Positions 8,785-17,757 of a stretch of DNA of 64,000 nucleotides are shown here, one piece after another. The stretch is from assembly GCF_000018145.1 (NCBI RefSeq), contig NC_009952.1:3162001-3226000 (forward strand), written 5' to 3'. This DNA comes from Dinoroseobacter shibae DFL 12 = DSM 16493 (lineage in GTDB: Bacteria; Pseudomonadota; Alphaproteobacteria; Rhodobacterales; Rhodobacteraceae). Both the position numbers and the translations under genes were made by a program. A model generated the notes under the pieces. It saw only the letters and a program-made list of their open reading frames with translations, was not told the origin of the DNA and did no database searches. Numbering within the stretch: position 1 is the first letter of the stretch; each line of letters starts with the position of its first letter.

Positions 8785-9441
8785 ATGGATACGCGCCGCG
8801 CAGACACCATTGCCCAGGAACTGGAGAACATGATCCTCACCGGAGGGTTCTCGGACGGCGACCGGCTGAACGAGATCAAGCTGGCAGAGCATTTCGGTGT
8901 GTCGCGCACCCCGATTCGCGAGGCGTTCTATCACCTCGGGACGGCGGGTCTGGTGGAACAAATTCCGCGCAGAGGCGTGTTTGTCCGCCATCCAGGCCCA
9001 ATGGAGCTGATCGCGCTGTTCGAGTACATGGCCGAGTTGGAGGCCGCCTGCGGCCGCCTGGCCGCCCCCCGGATCAGCGACGCTGCGCTGGACGATCTGG
9101 AGCAGGCCAACGCCACCTGCGAGGCCGCGGTGGAGGCCGCGGACAGCGATGGCTACTACCGGGAGAACGAGCGCTTCCACCACATCATTTACGCCGAATC
9201 CGGGAACAGTTTTCTGCAAAACGACGTAATACGTCTGCACAAGCGCCTCAAACCCTTCCGCAGGATCCAATTGCAGCTGCGCGGGCGGCTGTCGCAGTCC
9301 ATGGCCGAGCACCGCGCGATCGTCGCCGCCCTGGCCGCCGGAGACGCGATTGCCGCCGGGGAGGCCCTGCGCAGCCATGTCGCCGTGCAGGGCGAAAAGT
9401 TCCATCATGTGCTCGCCAGCATGCAGAAAGTGGCGGAGTAA
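8785..9441 (+). CDS. GntR-family regulator with FCD domain, probable regulator of malonate genes
   Basis: The 218-residue product has an N-terminal winged helix (TIAQELENMILTGGFSDGDRLNEIKLAEHFGVSRTPIREAF) and a helical FCD ligand domain containing ENERFHHIIY and a C-terminal EHRAIVAALAAGD segment; the Asp/His residues in these are the usual metal or effector ligands. ATG 8785 gives a normal family N-terminus; a GTG at 8761 would add eight unlike residues. The gene is divergent from the malonate TRAP/mat operon and probably controls it through the palindrome in the shared gap, as GtrA does for the Sinorhizobium malonate TRAP genes. Confidence 0.85.
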   Translation: MDTRRADTIAQELENMILTGGFSDGDRLNEIKLAEHFGVSRTPIREAFYHLGTAGLVEQIPRRGVFVRHPGPMELIALFEYMAELEAACGRLAAPRISDAALDDLEQANATCEAAVEAADSDGYYRENERFHHIIYAESGNSFLQNDVIRLHKRLKPFRRIQLQLRGRLSQSMAEHRAIVAALAAGDAIAAGEALRSHVAVQGEKFHHVLASMQKVAE

Positions 9442-9548
9442 ACCCACCCCTGTCGCAGCGTCGGGACTTCAAAACCGGCGCATATCGGACTAGGCCAGTT
9501 GCCGGTCCACGAGGTTCGGGCCGTGTAACGCGTTGCCAGGTGCCCAGA

Positions 9549-9857
9549 ATGACAGAGATCTTTACGGACCGGATGATCGCATCGGTCCTGCAAGAGGCCG
9601 CATCGGCACCCCGGATCGACTATGACGTGGCGCGGGCACTGGCCAAGGCCTACCCCGAGGCAAGCGGTCTGGCGCTGGTCTTTGCCATCGCCTCCGCCGC
9701 GAGCGGGTTGGAGGACATGGCGGGCGATCCCAAGGCCGCCGGGCTCTACAGGCTGGCGGCGATGGTGGCGGCGGACCTTTTCGCCTTCGAGGCGCGCGGG
9801 CAGGCCATGCCGAACGGGGCCGCCCTGCTCAAGCTGTGGCTGAGCGAGTTGCCCTGA
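9549..9857 (+). CDS. Small hypothetical protein
   Basis: I do not recognise this 102-residue protein. It begins MTEIFTDRMIASVLQEAAS, is Ala/Leu-rich and mostly helical, has no signal peptide or clear membrane segment, and ends ALLKLWLSELP. It stands alone between the GntR gene and the convergent rpe gene, whose stop abuts its own (9857/9858). Codon use resembles its neighbours, which supports real coding. A soluble helical or regulatory role is only a guess. Confidence 0.6.
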   Translation: MTEIFTDRMIASVLQEAASAPRIDYDVARALAKAYPEASGLALVFAIASAASGLEDMAGDPKAAGLYRLAAMVAADLFAFEARGQAMPNGAALLKLWLSELP

Positions 9858-10556
9858 TCAGGCCATGACCCCGGTCGCGGCCTCTGCAGCGGCCCGGATT
9901 GCGGCGATATTGGCCCCATAAGGCGCAGGGTCGGCGACCGAGCCGCCCTTGAACACCGCCGAGCCTGCGACCAGCACATCCGCCCCGGCCTTGGCCACCA
10001 GAGGCGCGGTCTGGGGCGTCACACCTCCGTCGATCTCGATATGGATGGGGCGGTCGCCGATCATGGCGCGCAGGTCACGGATCTTGGCCGACATGTCGAG
10101 GAATTTCTGCCCGCCGAAGCCCGGGTTCACGGTCATCACGCACACGAGGTCGACCATGTCCAGCAGATGGCCCACATCCCCGAGCCCGGTGCCCGGGTTG
10201 AGCGCGAGCCCCGCCTTGGCCCCGGCCCCGCGGATCGCTTGCAGGGTGCGGTGAATATGGGGCCCGGCCTCCAGATGCGCGGTGATCACGTCCGCACCCG
10301 CATCGGCGAAGGCGTCGATATAGGGGTCCACCGGCGCAATCATCAGATGCACATCCATCACCCCCTTGATATGGGGCCGGATCGCGGCACAGGTCGCAGG
10401 ACCGAAGGTGATGTTGGGCACGAAATGGCCGTCCATCACATCCACATGGACCCAGTCGGCGCCCTGGGCTTCCACCGCCGCGCATTCGGCCCCGAAATTG
10501 GCGAAATCCGCGGCGAGGATGGACGGGGCGATCTTGATGGAACGGTCAAAGGGCAT
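9858..10556 (-). CDS. rpe: Ribulose-phosphate 3-epimerase
   Basis: The 232-residue TIM-barrel enzyme interconverts D-ribulose 5-phosphate and D-xylulose 5-phosphate (pentose phosphate and Calvin cycles). Signatures are IAPSILAADFANFG, WVHVDVMDGHFVPNITFG with the catalytic metal-binding His/Asp, VHLMI, MTVNPGFGGQKF and EIDGGV. ATG 10556 is preferred over ATG 10562 because AGGAG sits 7 nt upstream of the former but only 1 nt from the latter. A good sigma-70-type promoter lies just upstream. Confidence 0.95.
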   Translation of the reverse strand: MPFDRSIKIAPSILAADFANFGAECAAVEAQGADWVHVDVMDGHFVPNITFGPATCAAIRPHIKGVMDVHLMIAPVDPYIDAFADAGADVITAHLEAGPHIHRTLQAIRGAGAKAGLALNPGTGLGDVGHLLDMVDLVCVMTVNPGFGGQKFLDMSAKIRDLRAMIGDRPIHIEIDGGVTPQTAPLVAKAGADVLVAGSAVFKGGSVADPAPYGANIAAIRAAAEAATGVMA

Positions 10557-10577
10557 GCGCATTCTCCTGTTGGCGCG

Positions 10578-10606
10578 GCTATAGCCCGGCGCACGCCCGG
10601 GATCAA
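10578..10606 (-). promoter_or_regulatory. Promoter of rpe
   Basis: On the minus strand TTGATC (10601-10606) and TATAGC (10578-10583) are separated by 17 nt. The -10 lies 21 nt upstream of the chosen start, leaving room for the AGGAG site. Confidence 0.6.
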
Positions 10607-10622
10607 CAAATGCGCCACGCTC

Positions 10623-10645
10623 CTTCTTCCCGAAATACACCGGGA
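10623..10645 (-). repeat. Dispersed gene-3'-end element, copy 1 (short form)
   Basis: Read on the minus strand, the segment is a CCGGTGTATTTC core followed by GGGAAGAAG. It lies 25-47 nt past the alpha-mannosidase stop and resembles the tail of the longer elements at 26255, 37312 and 63666 in the same orientation relative to the upstream gene. The G+C hairpin of the long form is not clear here. Confidence 0.4.
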
Positions 10646-10669
10646 GCAACGCGCCCTGACCCGCGCGCC

Positions 10670-13600
10670 TCAGGCCCCGGCGGGGATCACACGGAGCGAC
10701 ACGATCTTGTAGGGCGTCAGTTCCACCGTGACCTCCCGGCCGCGCATGGCCACCGGGCCGATGTCGTCCTCCAGGATGGTGACGGCGCGCACCTCGCCCA
10801 GGTCGAACCCGAAACGTAGCGTGACGGGGCCGCGCGTGCGCTCGTTCTCGAAAAGACGCACGATATAGCCCTGCCCGTCCTCGGCCCGTTTGACCGTGTC
10901 GATCACGGTCGAAAAGCCCGAGACGCCGACCATCTGCACCAGGGCTGCGTCGCCCTGCCCGGCCGCGACGGGTCGGCAAAGCACCGGGTTGTTGAGGATA
11001 TAACCGCTCTCGGTCACGTCGGAGCGCCAGTTGCCTTCATGCGGCAGGAGCGCATAGGTCATCTCGTGGCGGCCGCGGTCCTGCACCGGGTCGGGCATGG
11101 TGGCGGATTTCAGCAGGCTCAGGCGCATCACGTTGTGGTGGATGTCGTAGCCGTATTTGCAATCATTGAGCAGGGCGACGCCATAGTTGCCTTCGCTCAG
11201 GTCCGCCCATTTGTGCCCGACGCTTTCGAACCGGGCCCAGTCCCAGCTGGTGTTGCGGTGGGTGGTGCGTTCGGTATTTCCGAACTGGATGTCGTAGGTG
11301 GCACGGGGGGAGAAGACCTCCACCGGGAAGGCGCATTTGAGCAGGATATGGGAGGTTTGCCAGTCCACGTCGGTCTTGAACTCGATCCGTTTGGAGTTGT
11401 GATGCAGGCTGATGCGCTGGGTGATGGTGGAGCCGCGCCAATGGTGTTCGACCTCCAGTGATGCGCGCAGGGGACCGCGTTCGGTGATCTCGAACCGCAC
11501 GGGCGCGTCGATCACCTCGCAGCGGTCTTCGTAGAAGATGTCGATATCCCAGGCATCCCAGACCATGGGTCGGTCCTCGAAGGCAAGGAGCTGGTTGCCG
11601 AAGGCGTCTGCGGCGAGCACCTCGCGCAGGGCGGTCTTGTCGAAGACCGACACGAGCTGCCCGTTGGGCGCGACATGGACCCGGATCAGGTCGTTTTCCA
11701 GAACGGCGCCATCTGGGAAGTCGGTGATGCGCAGCGACGTGGGCTCGGGCGCCTCGGCGCAGGGTCCGAGGCCGAGCGCGGCATAGCCCGGCAGGGCGGG
11801 CAGGTCGATCAGGGTGCCATCGGCCACGGGTTGGGTGCGCAGGGGGCGGTTGGTGCGCAGGTCGCACAGCCCCGCCACCGGTTCGGCGATCCAGCCGATC
11901 CGGTCCACGGAAAACCCGGTGGGGTTCACGGCCATCACCTGCGCCTCGGGCGGCATCCGGGTGGTGAGGGCGGCGAGGGCCGTGTCGCGCGCGGCGGTGC
12001 CGATCTCGGTCACTTTGGCGTAGTCGCGGGTCGCATCCTCGAACACCTGGGTGATCGAGGTGCCGGGCAAGATGTCGTGGAACTGGTTCAGAAGGACGAG
12101 TTTCCACGCCTCTTCGAGCGCGTCGCCCGGATAGGGGTGGTCGGTGATGACCCCCGCGAGGCTCGCGAGGAACTCGGCGTCGTGCAGCAGCACCTCCGCC
12201 TTGCGATTGGCGCGCTTGATCCGGGCCTGGCTGGTCAAGGTGCCGCGGTGCAGTTCCAGGTAGAACTCGCCGGACCAGGTGGGCAGGTCATGGGCGGCGT
12301 TTTCCTCGACGCGCTCGAAAAACTCCCGCACGGTGCCCATGCGCACCGAGGGCGTGCCGGGCAATTCGGCATAGGCGCGGGCCGCCTCGATCAACTCGCG
12401 GGTCGGCCCGCCACCGCCATCGCCGTAGCCGAAACAGGTGATCAATTCCTGGTGCAGGTGTTTCTGGCGGAAATTGTCCCAGGTGCCGAAGACCTCGCGC
12501 GCGGTCATCTCGGCCTTGTAGGTGGTGGGATGGGGCAGGTATTGCACCGTGGAGGGGGTCGTAAGGAAGTGGCTGAGCACGCGCGAGCCGTCGATGCCTT
12601 CCCACCAGAACAACTGGTTGGGCATCTGGTTGTACTGGTTCCAGTTCAGCTTGTTGGCGACGAACCACTTCAGCCCGGCCTGTTGCATCAGCTGCGGCAG
12701 GGCGGCGGTGAAGCCGAACGTGTCGGGCAGCCAGAGCACGGGGGTCTCGGCGGTTTCGCCGAACTTGTCGATGAAATAGCGCCGCCCGTACATCAGCTGC
12801 CGCACGAGGCTCTCGCCGCCCGCGAGGTTGCAATCCGGCTCGACCCACATGCCGCCCATCGGCTCCCACCGGCCTTCGGCAACGCGGGCGCGGATGCCGT
12901 CGAAGACCTGCGGGTAGTCGGCCTCGGTCATCTCGTAGAGGACCGGTTGCGAGGCGCTGAAATGGTAGTCGGGAAATTCCTCCATCAGCTTGAGCACGTT
13001 GGAGAAGCTGCGCCCGCATTTGCGCCGGGTCTGGTCGACCTGCCACAGGTAGGCGATGTCGATATGGGCGTGGCCGATGGCGAGGATGTCGACCTCCATC
13101 CGGCCCTTGTAGCCTTCCAGCGCTTCGCGCAGCGTGGCCAGGGCCGTGGGGACGCTGTCGTAGAAGGCGTCGGAGCGGATGGGGTCGCGGGTGTCGAGCG
13201 CCTTGAAGCACAGATCGAGCGCGCGGAGGATCCGGCTCCGGGCGGTGTTGCCGTCCTCCATGTGGCTGGCCACGTCCAGCGCACGGCTCACGAGCGCCAC
13301 CAGCTCGCGTGTGGGCGTGTCGATCTCGACCACGGCGCAGGGCTTCATGAAGAGCTTGGTCCTGGCGTTGCGGTCGGGCGGCCAGCCGCTGAGCCCGGTC
13401 CAGCCATGGAGCGCGAGGCTGTGGCGCGCGCCGTCGCAGAGGTCGGGGTCGAGGTAGATCTCGTGGTGCTGACGGTCGGCGGAGGCAAAGCCGGTCCCGT
13501 CGATATAGGCCAGCGCCTCGGGGTGGCAGAAGATGTCGCCCGCGACCCCGAGCGGCAGGTGCAGGGCGACGGGGCCGTGGATGCCGAAGCCTTCGGGCAC

Positions 13601-13837
13601 CGCGAACTCGGAGCGGAGGACGAAATCCTGGCTCCAGTCGCCCCAATAGCTGTCGAACGGGATCTCGGCCCAGTCGGCGGTATCCACATCGCGGCCCACC
13701 GGGGCCTCGGCCCGCGGGCTGTCCAGCGGCAGGTACCGGAAGGGCGGGATCGGGGCAGCACGGCGGTGGACCAGCGGCGCGATCAGCGGCAGGCGGCTGA
13801 GGATTTTCTGCTCGGTCCAGAAGATCTGGTGCTTCAT
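10670..13837 (-). CDS. Alpha-mannosidase, glycoside hydrolase family 38
   Basis: The 1055-residue enzyme would hydrolyse terminal alpha-mannosyl residues. The GH38 catalytic domain has the zinc motif HAHID at residues 256-260 followed by IAYLWQ, and the nucleophile Asp372 in WLPDTFGF. Downstream are NKLNWNQYNQMPNQLFWWEG and NQFHDILPGTSI, then the large beta-sandwich domains. There is no signal peptide, so it should be cytoplasmic and act on imported oligosaccharides or glycoconjugates. The start MKHQIFW is the first ATG; a TTG 21 nt upstream is less likely. It is the last gene of a unit with an Opp-type ABC transporter, which probably supplies its substrate. Confidence 0.92.
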   Translation of the reverse strand: MKHQIFWTEQKILSRLPLIAPLVHRRAAPIPPFRYLPLDSPRAEAPVGRDVDTADWAEIPFDSYWGDWSQDFVLRSEFAVPEGFGIHGPVALHLPLGVAGDIFCHPEALAYIDGTGFASADRQHHEIYLDPDLCDGARHSLALHGWTGLSGWPPDRNARTKLFMKPCAVVEIDTPTRELVALVSRALDVASHMEDGNTARSRILRALDLCFKALDTRDPIRSDAFYDSVPTALATLREALEGYKGRMEVDILAIGHAHIDIAYLWQVDQTRRKCGRSFSNVLKLMEEFPDYHFSASQPVLYEMTEADYPQVFDGIRARVAEGRWEPMGGMWVEPDCNLAGGESLVRQLMYGRRYFIDKFGETAETPVLWLPDTFGFTAALPQLMQQAGLKWFVANKLNWNQYNQMPNQLFWWEGIDGSRVLSHFLTTPSTVQYLPHPTTYKAEMTAREVFGTWDNFRQKHLHQELITCFGYGDGGGGPTRELIEAARAYAELPGTPSVRMGTVREFFERVEENAAHDLPTWSGEFYLELHRGTLTSQARIKRANRKAEVLLHDAEFLASLAGVITDHPYPGDALEEAWKLVLLNQFHDILPGTSITQVFEDATRDYAKVTEIGTAARDTALAALTTRMPPEAQVMAVNPTGFSVDRIGWIAEPVAGLCDLRTNRPLRTQPVADGTLIDLPALPGYAALGLGPCAEAPEPTSLRITDFPDGAVLENDLIRVHVAPNGQLVSVFDKTALREVLAADAFGNQLLAFEDRPMVWDAWDIDIFYEDRCEVIDAPVRFEITERGPLRASLEVEHHWRGSTITQRISLHHNSKRIEFKTDVDWQTSHILLKCAFPVEVFSPRATYDIQFGNTERTTHRNTSWDWARFESVGHKWADLSEGNYGVALLNDCKYGYDIHHNVMRLSLLKSATMPDPVQDRGRHEMTYALLPHEGNWRSDVTESGYILNNPVLCRPVAAGQGDAALVQMVGVSGFSTVIDTVKRAEDGQGYIVRLFENERTRGPVTLRFGFDLGEVRAVTILEDDIGPVAMRGREVTVELTPYKIVSLRVIPAGA

Positions 13838-13880
13838 GGGCGTTCGGGAGCCTTTCAAGGCGGAGAGGTCGGGCGGGATC

Positions 13881-15611
13881 TTAGCCCGCCGCGAGGGTGA
13901 AGCCGGGTATCTCGCCGCGGATCACGGTTTCGGTCGCGCGGGCGATTTCGGCGAGGCGCGCGGCGTCCGACGCCTCGTCCGCCTCGCCCCAGTCGCGGCT
14001 GACATCGGGCCATGGGATCGCTTCGATCAGCATCCGGGTGTAAGGGTGCTGCGGGTCGCCGATGACCTGTTTCGGGGGGCCGGCCTCGACCACATGGCCG
14101 TGGTAGAGGACCATGACATAGTCGCTGACGTGGTAGGCGGTGGCGAGGTCGTGGGTGATGTAGAGGATCGAGATGCCGTAGCGGTCCTTCAGGTCGTAGA
14201 TGTTTTTCAGGATCGTGGCGCGCAGGCTCGCATCGACCATCGAGACCGGCTCGTCCGCGATCAGCAGTTTCGGGGAGAGCATGAGCGCGCGCGCCACGAT
14301 CAGGCGCTGGCGTTGGCCGCCCGACAGCTCGTGCGGGAAGCGACGCAGGATGAGCGCGCCGTCGAGGCCCACGGCCTCGCAGGCCTCCAGCATCTTGGCT
14401 TCGATCTCGTCGTCGGAGGTGCCGAGGCCGAGGCGCTTGTAGGGGAACTTGAGCGCGTGATCGACGCGGTAGAACGGGTTGAAGCAGGCATAGGGATCCT
14501 GAAACACGGCCTGCACGTTCTTGCGAAATTCCAGCCGGTCGGCGGCGGAGTGTTTGGCGATGTCTTCGCCTTCGAACAGGACCTGCCCGGTGGAGGGCGG
14601 ATTGAAGCCGAGCATCAGGCTGCCCATGGTGGATTTACCCGACCCCGACTGACCAACGATCGAGATGATCTTGGGCGTCTCGCCATCCAGCGCGAAGCTC
14701 ATGGGGTGCAGGGCGGTGACGTCGCCGTAAGTCTTGGAGACGGATTTGAACTCCAGCAGCGGCACACCTTCCTTGCCGCGACGGGCGGGGGGCGCGCCGA
14801 CCTGCGGATCGAGGAAGCTGTCCCCGCCCACCAGCGGGACCGACGAGATCAGCTGGCGGGTGTAGGGGTGTTTCGGGGCCTCCAGGATCTGCTTGACGGT
14901 CCCGTGTTCGACCAGCACCCCGTCCTTGAGCACCGCCAACTCGTCCACCGATTGCGCCATCAGCCCCATGTCATGCCCGATCAGGATCAGGCCCGAGCCG
15001 ATCCGCGCCTGCACGTCCTTGAGCGTCTGCATCACGTGGCGCTGCGTGACCACATCCAGCGCCGAGGTCGGCTCGTCCGCGATGATCAGTTCGGGGTTCA
15101 GGGACACGCCCAGCGCGATGCAGACCCGTTGTTTCATGCCGCCCGACAGCTCATGCGGGTAAAGCCGCCCGGTGCGCGCGGGCAGGCCGACGCTTTCAAG
15201 GCAGGCATTGGAGCGGGCTTTGAGGGTGGCGGCGTCGGTCTTGCCCTCATGGGCGACGATGCCGTCCCATATCTGGTTCTCGATCCGCATGATCGGGTTG
15301 AGGGAGTTCATCGCCCCTTGGGGGATGTAGCTGACGCGGCTGAGACGGGTCAGGCGCATCTCTTCCTCGCTGAGCGCGAGGATATCCGTCTCGCCCAGCC
15401 GGATTGCCCCCTCGGCCACCCGGCCCGACCCACCCAGCATGCGCATCACCGACAGCGCCGTGGTGGTCTTGCCCGACCCGCTTTCCCCGATGAAACCGAC
15501 ACGGATGCCGGGGCGGATGTTCAGGGACAGTTTCGTGACCGCATGGACCACCCCGCGGGCCGTGGGGAAGTCGATGGACAGATCCGTGAGTTCGAGGACG
15601 TGTTTGTTCAT
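13881..15611 (-). CDS. Dual ABC transporter ATP-binding protein (OppD-OppF fusion)
   Basis: The 576-residue protein holds two complete ATPase domains. The first has Walker A GESGSGKTT (residues 42-50), signature LSGGMKQR and Walker B LIIADEPTSALD. The second has Walker A GQSGSGKST, signature LSGGQRQR and Walker B LLIADEPVSMVD. Each is followed by the peptide-transporter extension found in OppD/OppF. It would energise the two permeases directly upstream; it starts 11 nt after the OppC-like stop. In many Rhodobacterales carbohydrate systems of this type the two ATPases are fused like this. Confidence 0.92.
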   Translation of the reverse strand: MNKHVLELTDLSIDFPTARGVVHAVTKLSLNIRPGIRVGFIGESGSGKTTTALSVMRMLGGSGRVAEGAIRLGETDILALSEEEMRLTRLSRVSYIPQGAMNSLNPIMRIENQIWDGIVAHEGKTDAATLKARSNACLESVGLPARTGRLYPHELSGGMKQRVCIALGVSLNPELIIADEPTSALDVVTQRHVMQTLKDVQARIGSGLILIGHDMGLMAQSVDELAVLKDGVLVEHGTVKQILEAPKHPYTRQLISSVPLVGGDSFLDPQVGAPPARRGKEGVPLLEFKSVSKTYGDVTALHPMSFALDGETPKIISIVGQSGSGKSTMGSLMLGFNPPSTGQVLFEGEDIAKHSAADRLEFRKNVQAVFQDPYACFNPFYRVDHALKFPYKRLGLGTSDDEIEAKMLEACEAVGLDGALILRRFPHELSGGQRQRLIVARALMLSPKLLIADEPVSMVDASLRATILKNIYDLKDRYGISILYITHDLATAYHVSDYVMVLYHGHVVEAGPPKQVIGDPQHPYTRMLIEAIPWPDVSRDWGEADEASDAARLAEIARATETVIRGEIPGFTLAAG

Positions 15612-15622
15612 GGCTGCGGCCC

Positions 15623-16567
15623 TCAGATCTTGCGCAGGCGCGGGTTGGAGACCTCGTCGAGGCCGAGATTGATCAGCAGGAGCGCGATGAACATGGTCGC
15701 CAGCAGGGCCGTGGGCAGGCCCCACCACCACCACAGGTTCTGGATCAGCGCCCCGGAGTTGATCGCGTCGTAGATCACCCGGCCGAGCGTCGGGATCCGC
15801 TGCGGGCCGAGGCCGAGCACTTCGAGCCCCACGGCGGTGACAATGGCGGTGGTGACGTTGGCGATGAACGAGCCGAACAGGTACGGGATCAGGTTCGGCA
15901 GCATCTCGCGGAACATGATGTGGAAGGTCGAGGCGCCGCTGAGCTGCGCCATCTGCACGTAGCCCGAGCGTTTCATGGACAGCACCTGCGCCCGTATGAG
16001 GCGCGTGGGCGATTGCCACATGAACCCCGCGATCAGGAAGGCCATCATCACCAGGCTCACATCGCCGAAGGACGCCTGGAACACCACGAGTATCAGGAGC
16101 GGCGGGATGGTGATCATCACGTCCGACAGCACGCGGATCGTGTCGTCCACGCGGCCGCCGACGAAGCCTGCGGTAAAGCCCAGGAAGATCCCCAGGCTCA
16201 TCCCGATCACCGATGCGATCGCCCCGATCATCAGCGTGTTGGGCGTGCCGATGATCAGCATCGCCAGCATGTCGCGCCCGGCCCCGTCGGTGCCCAGCGG
16301 GTAATCGGCGATGCCTTCCTGACGGCGCAGGTTCTCGAACCCCAGGGGGGGCAGCTTCAGGGGCGTAGAGCCTGTGAAAACGAGGTCCGTGTCCCAGAGC
16401 ATCCGCCCGATGATCCCACCGAGGATGATCACCAGCAGGATGCCCGACCCCCAGAGGAGTCTCGGGTTCAGCCACGGATTATCGAAGCGATTGAAGCGGG
16501 AGACCGGGTCGAGATTGGCCTCGGCCGTTTGCTGGTTCGGGGCCTGCGGGTCGGGTGTCACGGTCAT
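15623..16567 (-). CDS. ABC transporter permease (OppC/DppC family)
   Basis: The 314-residue protein has a cytoplasmic N-terminal leader, one membrane helix (LLWGSGILLVIILGGIIG), a periplasmic loop with DYPLGTDGAGRDML typical of OppC, then five further helices and the EAA-type loop near EVLGLGPQRIPTLGRVI. Its start overlaps the OppB-like stop in an ATGA junction. It forms the channel together with the OppB-like subunit. Confidence 0.92.
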   Translation of the reverse strand: MTVTPDPQAPNQQTAEANLDPVSRFNRFDNPWLNPRLLWGSGILLVIILGGIIGRMLWDTDLVFTGSTPLKLPPLGFENLRRQEGIADYPLGTDGAGRDMLAMLIIGTPNTLMIGAIASVIGMSLGIFLGFTAGFVGGRVDDTIRVLSDVMITIPPLLILVVFQASFGDVSLVMMAFLIAGFMWQSPTRLIRAQVLSMKRSGYVQMAQLSGASTFHIMFREMLPNLIPYLFGSFIANVTTAIVTAVGLEVLGLGPQRIPTLGRVIYDAINSGALIQNLWWWWGLPTALLATMFIALLLINLGLDEVSNPRLRKI

Positions 16568-17583
16568 GTCGCGGCCTCCTCGGACAGGCGGATGCGCGGG
16601 TCGATCAGCGGGTAGATCAGGTCCACGAGGAACACCGAGAGCGCGGTCATCAGGATGATGATGTAACTGACGCCCTGGATCACCGCGAAATCCTGATCGA
16701 GGATCGCGTCGTACAGAAGCTTGCCCATGCCGTTATAGCCGAAGATCCGCTCCACCAGGATCTGCCCAGAGACCAGCAGCCCGATCTTCAGCGCAAATGC
16801 CGTGATCTGCGGCAGGATCGCGTTGCGCACCATGTATTTGTAGAGGACGTAGCGCGGCTTCAGCCCCTTGGCCTTGGCGAGGTTGACGTAATCCTCCCCC
16901 TGCACCGAGATCATCAGCCCCCGCATCCCGAGCGTCCAGAACCCGAAAGTCACGACGATGATCGAGAGCGCCGGAAGGGTGCCATGCTCGATCACCGACG
17001 AGATGAACGCCCAGTCCCAGCCGGGCTCCACCGTCAGCCCGTAGCTGCCCGTGAGCGGCAGCCAGCGCAGGGTGATCGAGAAGATATACATCAACAACAG
17101 CCCCGACAGGATCGGCGGGATCGAGGTGAAGATCATGAAGGTGGGTATCACGACCTTCCAGATCTTCGGCGTGCGCTCCCAGACCATGAAAGCGCCCAGC
17201 GCATTGCCGATCACGAAGGTAATGACCACCGACAGGATCATCAGCCCGAGCGTCCAGGGCAGGGCCTGCGCAATCAATACCGAGACCGGCGTCGGGAAGG
17301 AGGCGGTGGAGATGCCAAGGTTGAAGGTCAGCAGGTTGCCCATGTATTTGAGGTACTGGACGATGAGCGGGTCGTTCAGCCCGAAGTCGGCCCGCAACTG
17401 GGCGAGGATCGCCTCGCTGTCGGCCACGGCCCCGCCACCGGCGGCCATGCGCGACAGCATGATCTCGGCCGGATCCACGGGCGAGAACCGCGGGATCAGC
17501 CAGATCAGCGTGGCCGCGATGAACACCGTCAGCACGAAGGTGATCGTGCGATTGATCAGATAGGATCGCGGGATGCCGAACAT
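16564..17583 (-). CDS. ABC transporter permease (OppB/DppB family)
   Basis: The 339-residue protein starts MFGIPRSYLINRTITFVLTVFIAATLIWLIPRFSPVDP, a standard OppB N-terminus with one helix and the conserved P(F/V)DP-like turn. The inner-membrane domain and EAA motif (RGLMISVQGEDYVNLAKAKGL) follow. A strong AGGAGG site 7 nt upstream fixes the start at 17583. It forms the transport channel with the OppC-like subunit. Confidence 0.93.
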   Translation of the reverse strand: MFGIPRSYLINRTITFVLTVFIAATLIWLIPRFSPVDPAEIMLSRMAAGGGAVADSEAILAQLRADFGLNDPLIVQYLKYMGNLLTFNLGISTASFPTPVSVLIAQALPWTLGLMILSVVITFVIGNALGAFMVWERTPKIWKVVIPTFMIFTSIPPILSGLLLMYIFSITLRWLPLTGSYGLTVEPGWDWAFISSVIEHGTLPALSIIVVTFGFWTLGMRGLMISVQGEDYVNLAKAKGLKPRYVLYKYMVRNAILPQITAFALKIGLLVSGQILVERIFGYNGMGKLLYDAILDQDFAVIQGVSYIIILMTALSVFLVDLIYPLIDPRIRLSEEAAT

Positions 17584-17757
17584 GGCCGTCTCCTCCTGGG
17601 TGTCACCGGGTCTGCGCCGGGGGCGGCGCGGGGCTGGGATGCCTGGCCTGCGGGTGCCGCGGCACCTGGGGTTTGGGGCGCACCGGGCTCCCGACGCTGC
17701 GGCGGGCCATCCCACGGGACGGGGCCGACTGGCTTGCGCCCCCGGCCCCGGCCTGGA

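Noticed and set aside
8406-9548. Upstream extension of the 102-residue protein frame into the GntR gene
   Set aside because: It overlaps the real GntR reading frame completely; ATG 9549 in the gap is the sensible start.
11675-13900. Long plus-strand open frame opposite the alpha-mannosidase
   Set aside because: It is a shadow of the GH38 gene, with no domain or start signal; the same applies to the frames at 13836-15773, 16555-18291 and 42967-44814.
17653-17666. 14-bp palindrome GGTGCCGCGGCACC as a regulator operator
   Set aside because: It lies inside an operon between the binding-protein and permease genes, so an mRNA stem is more likely than an operator.
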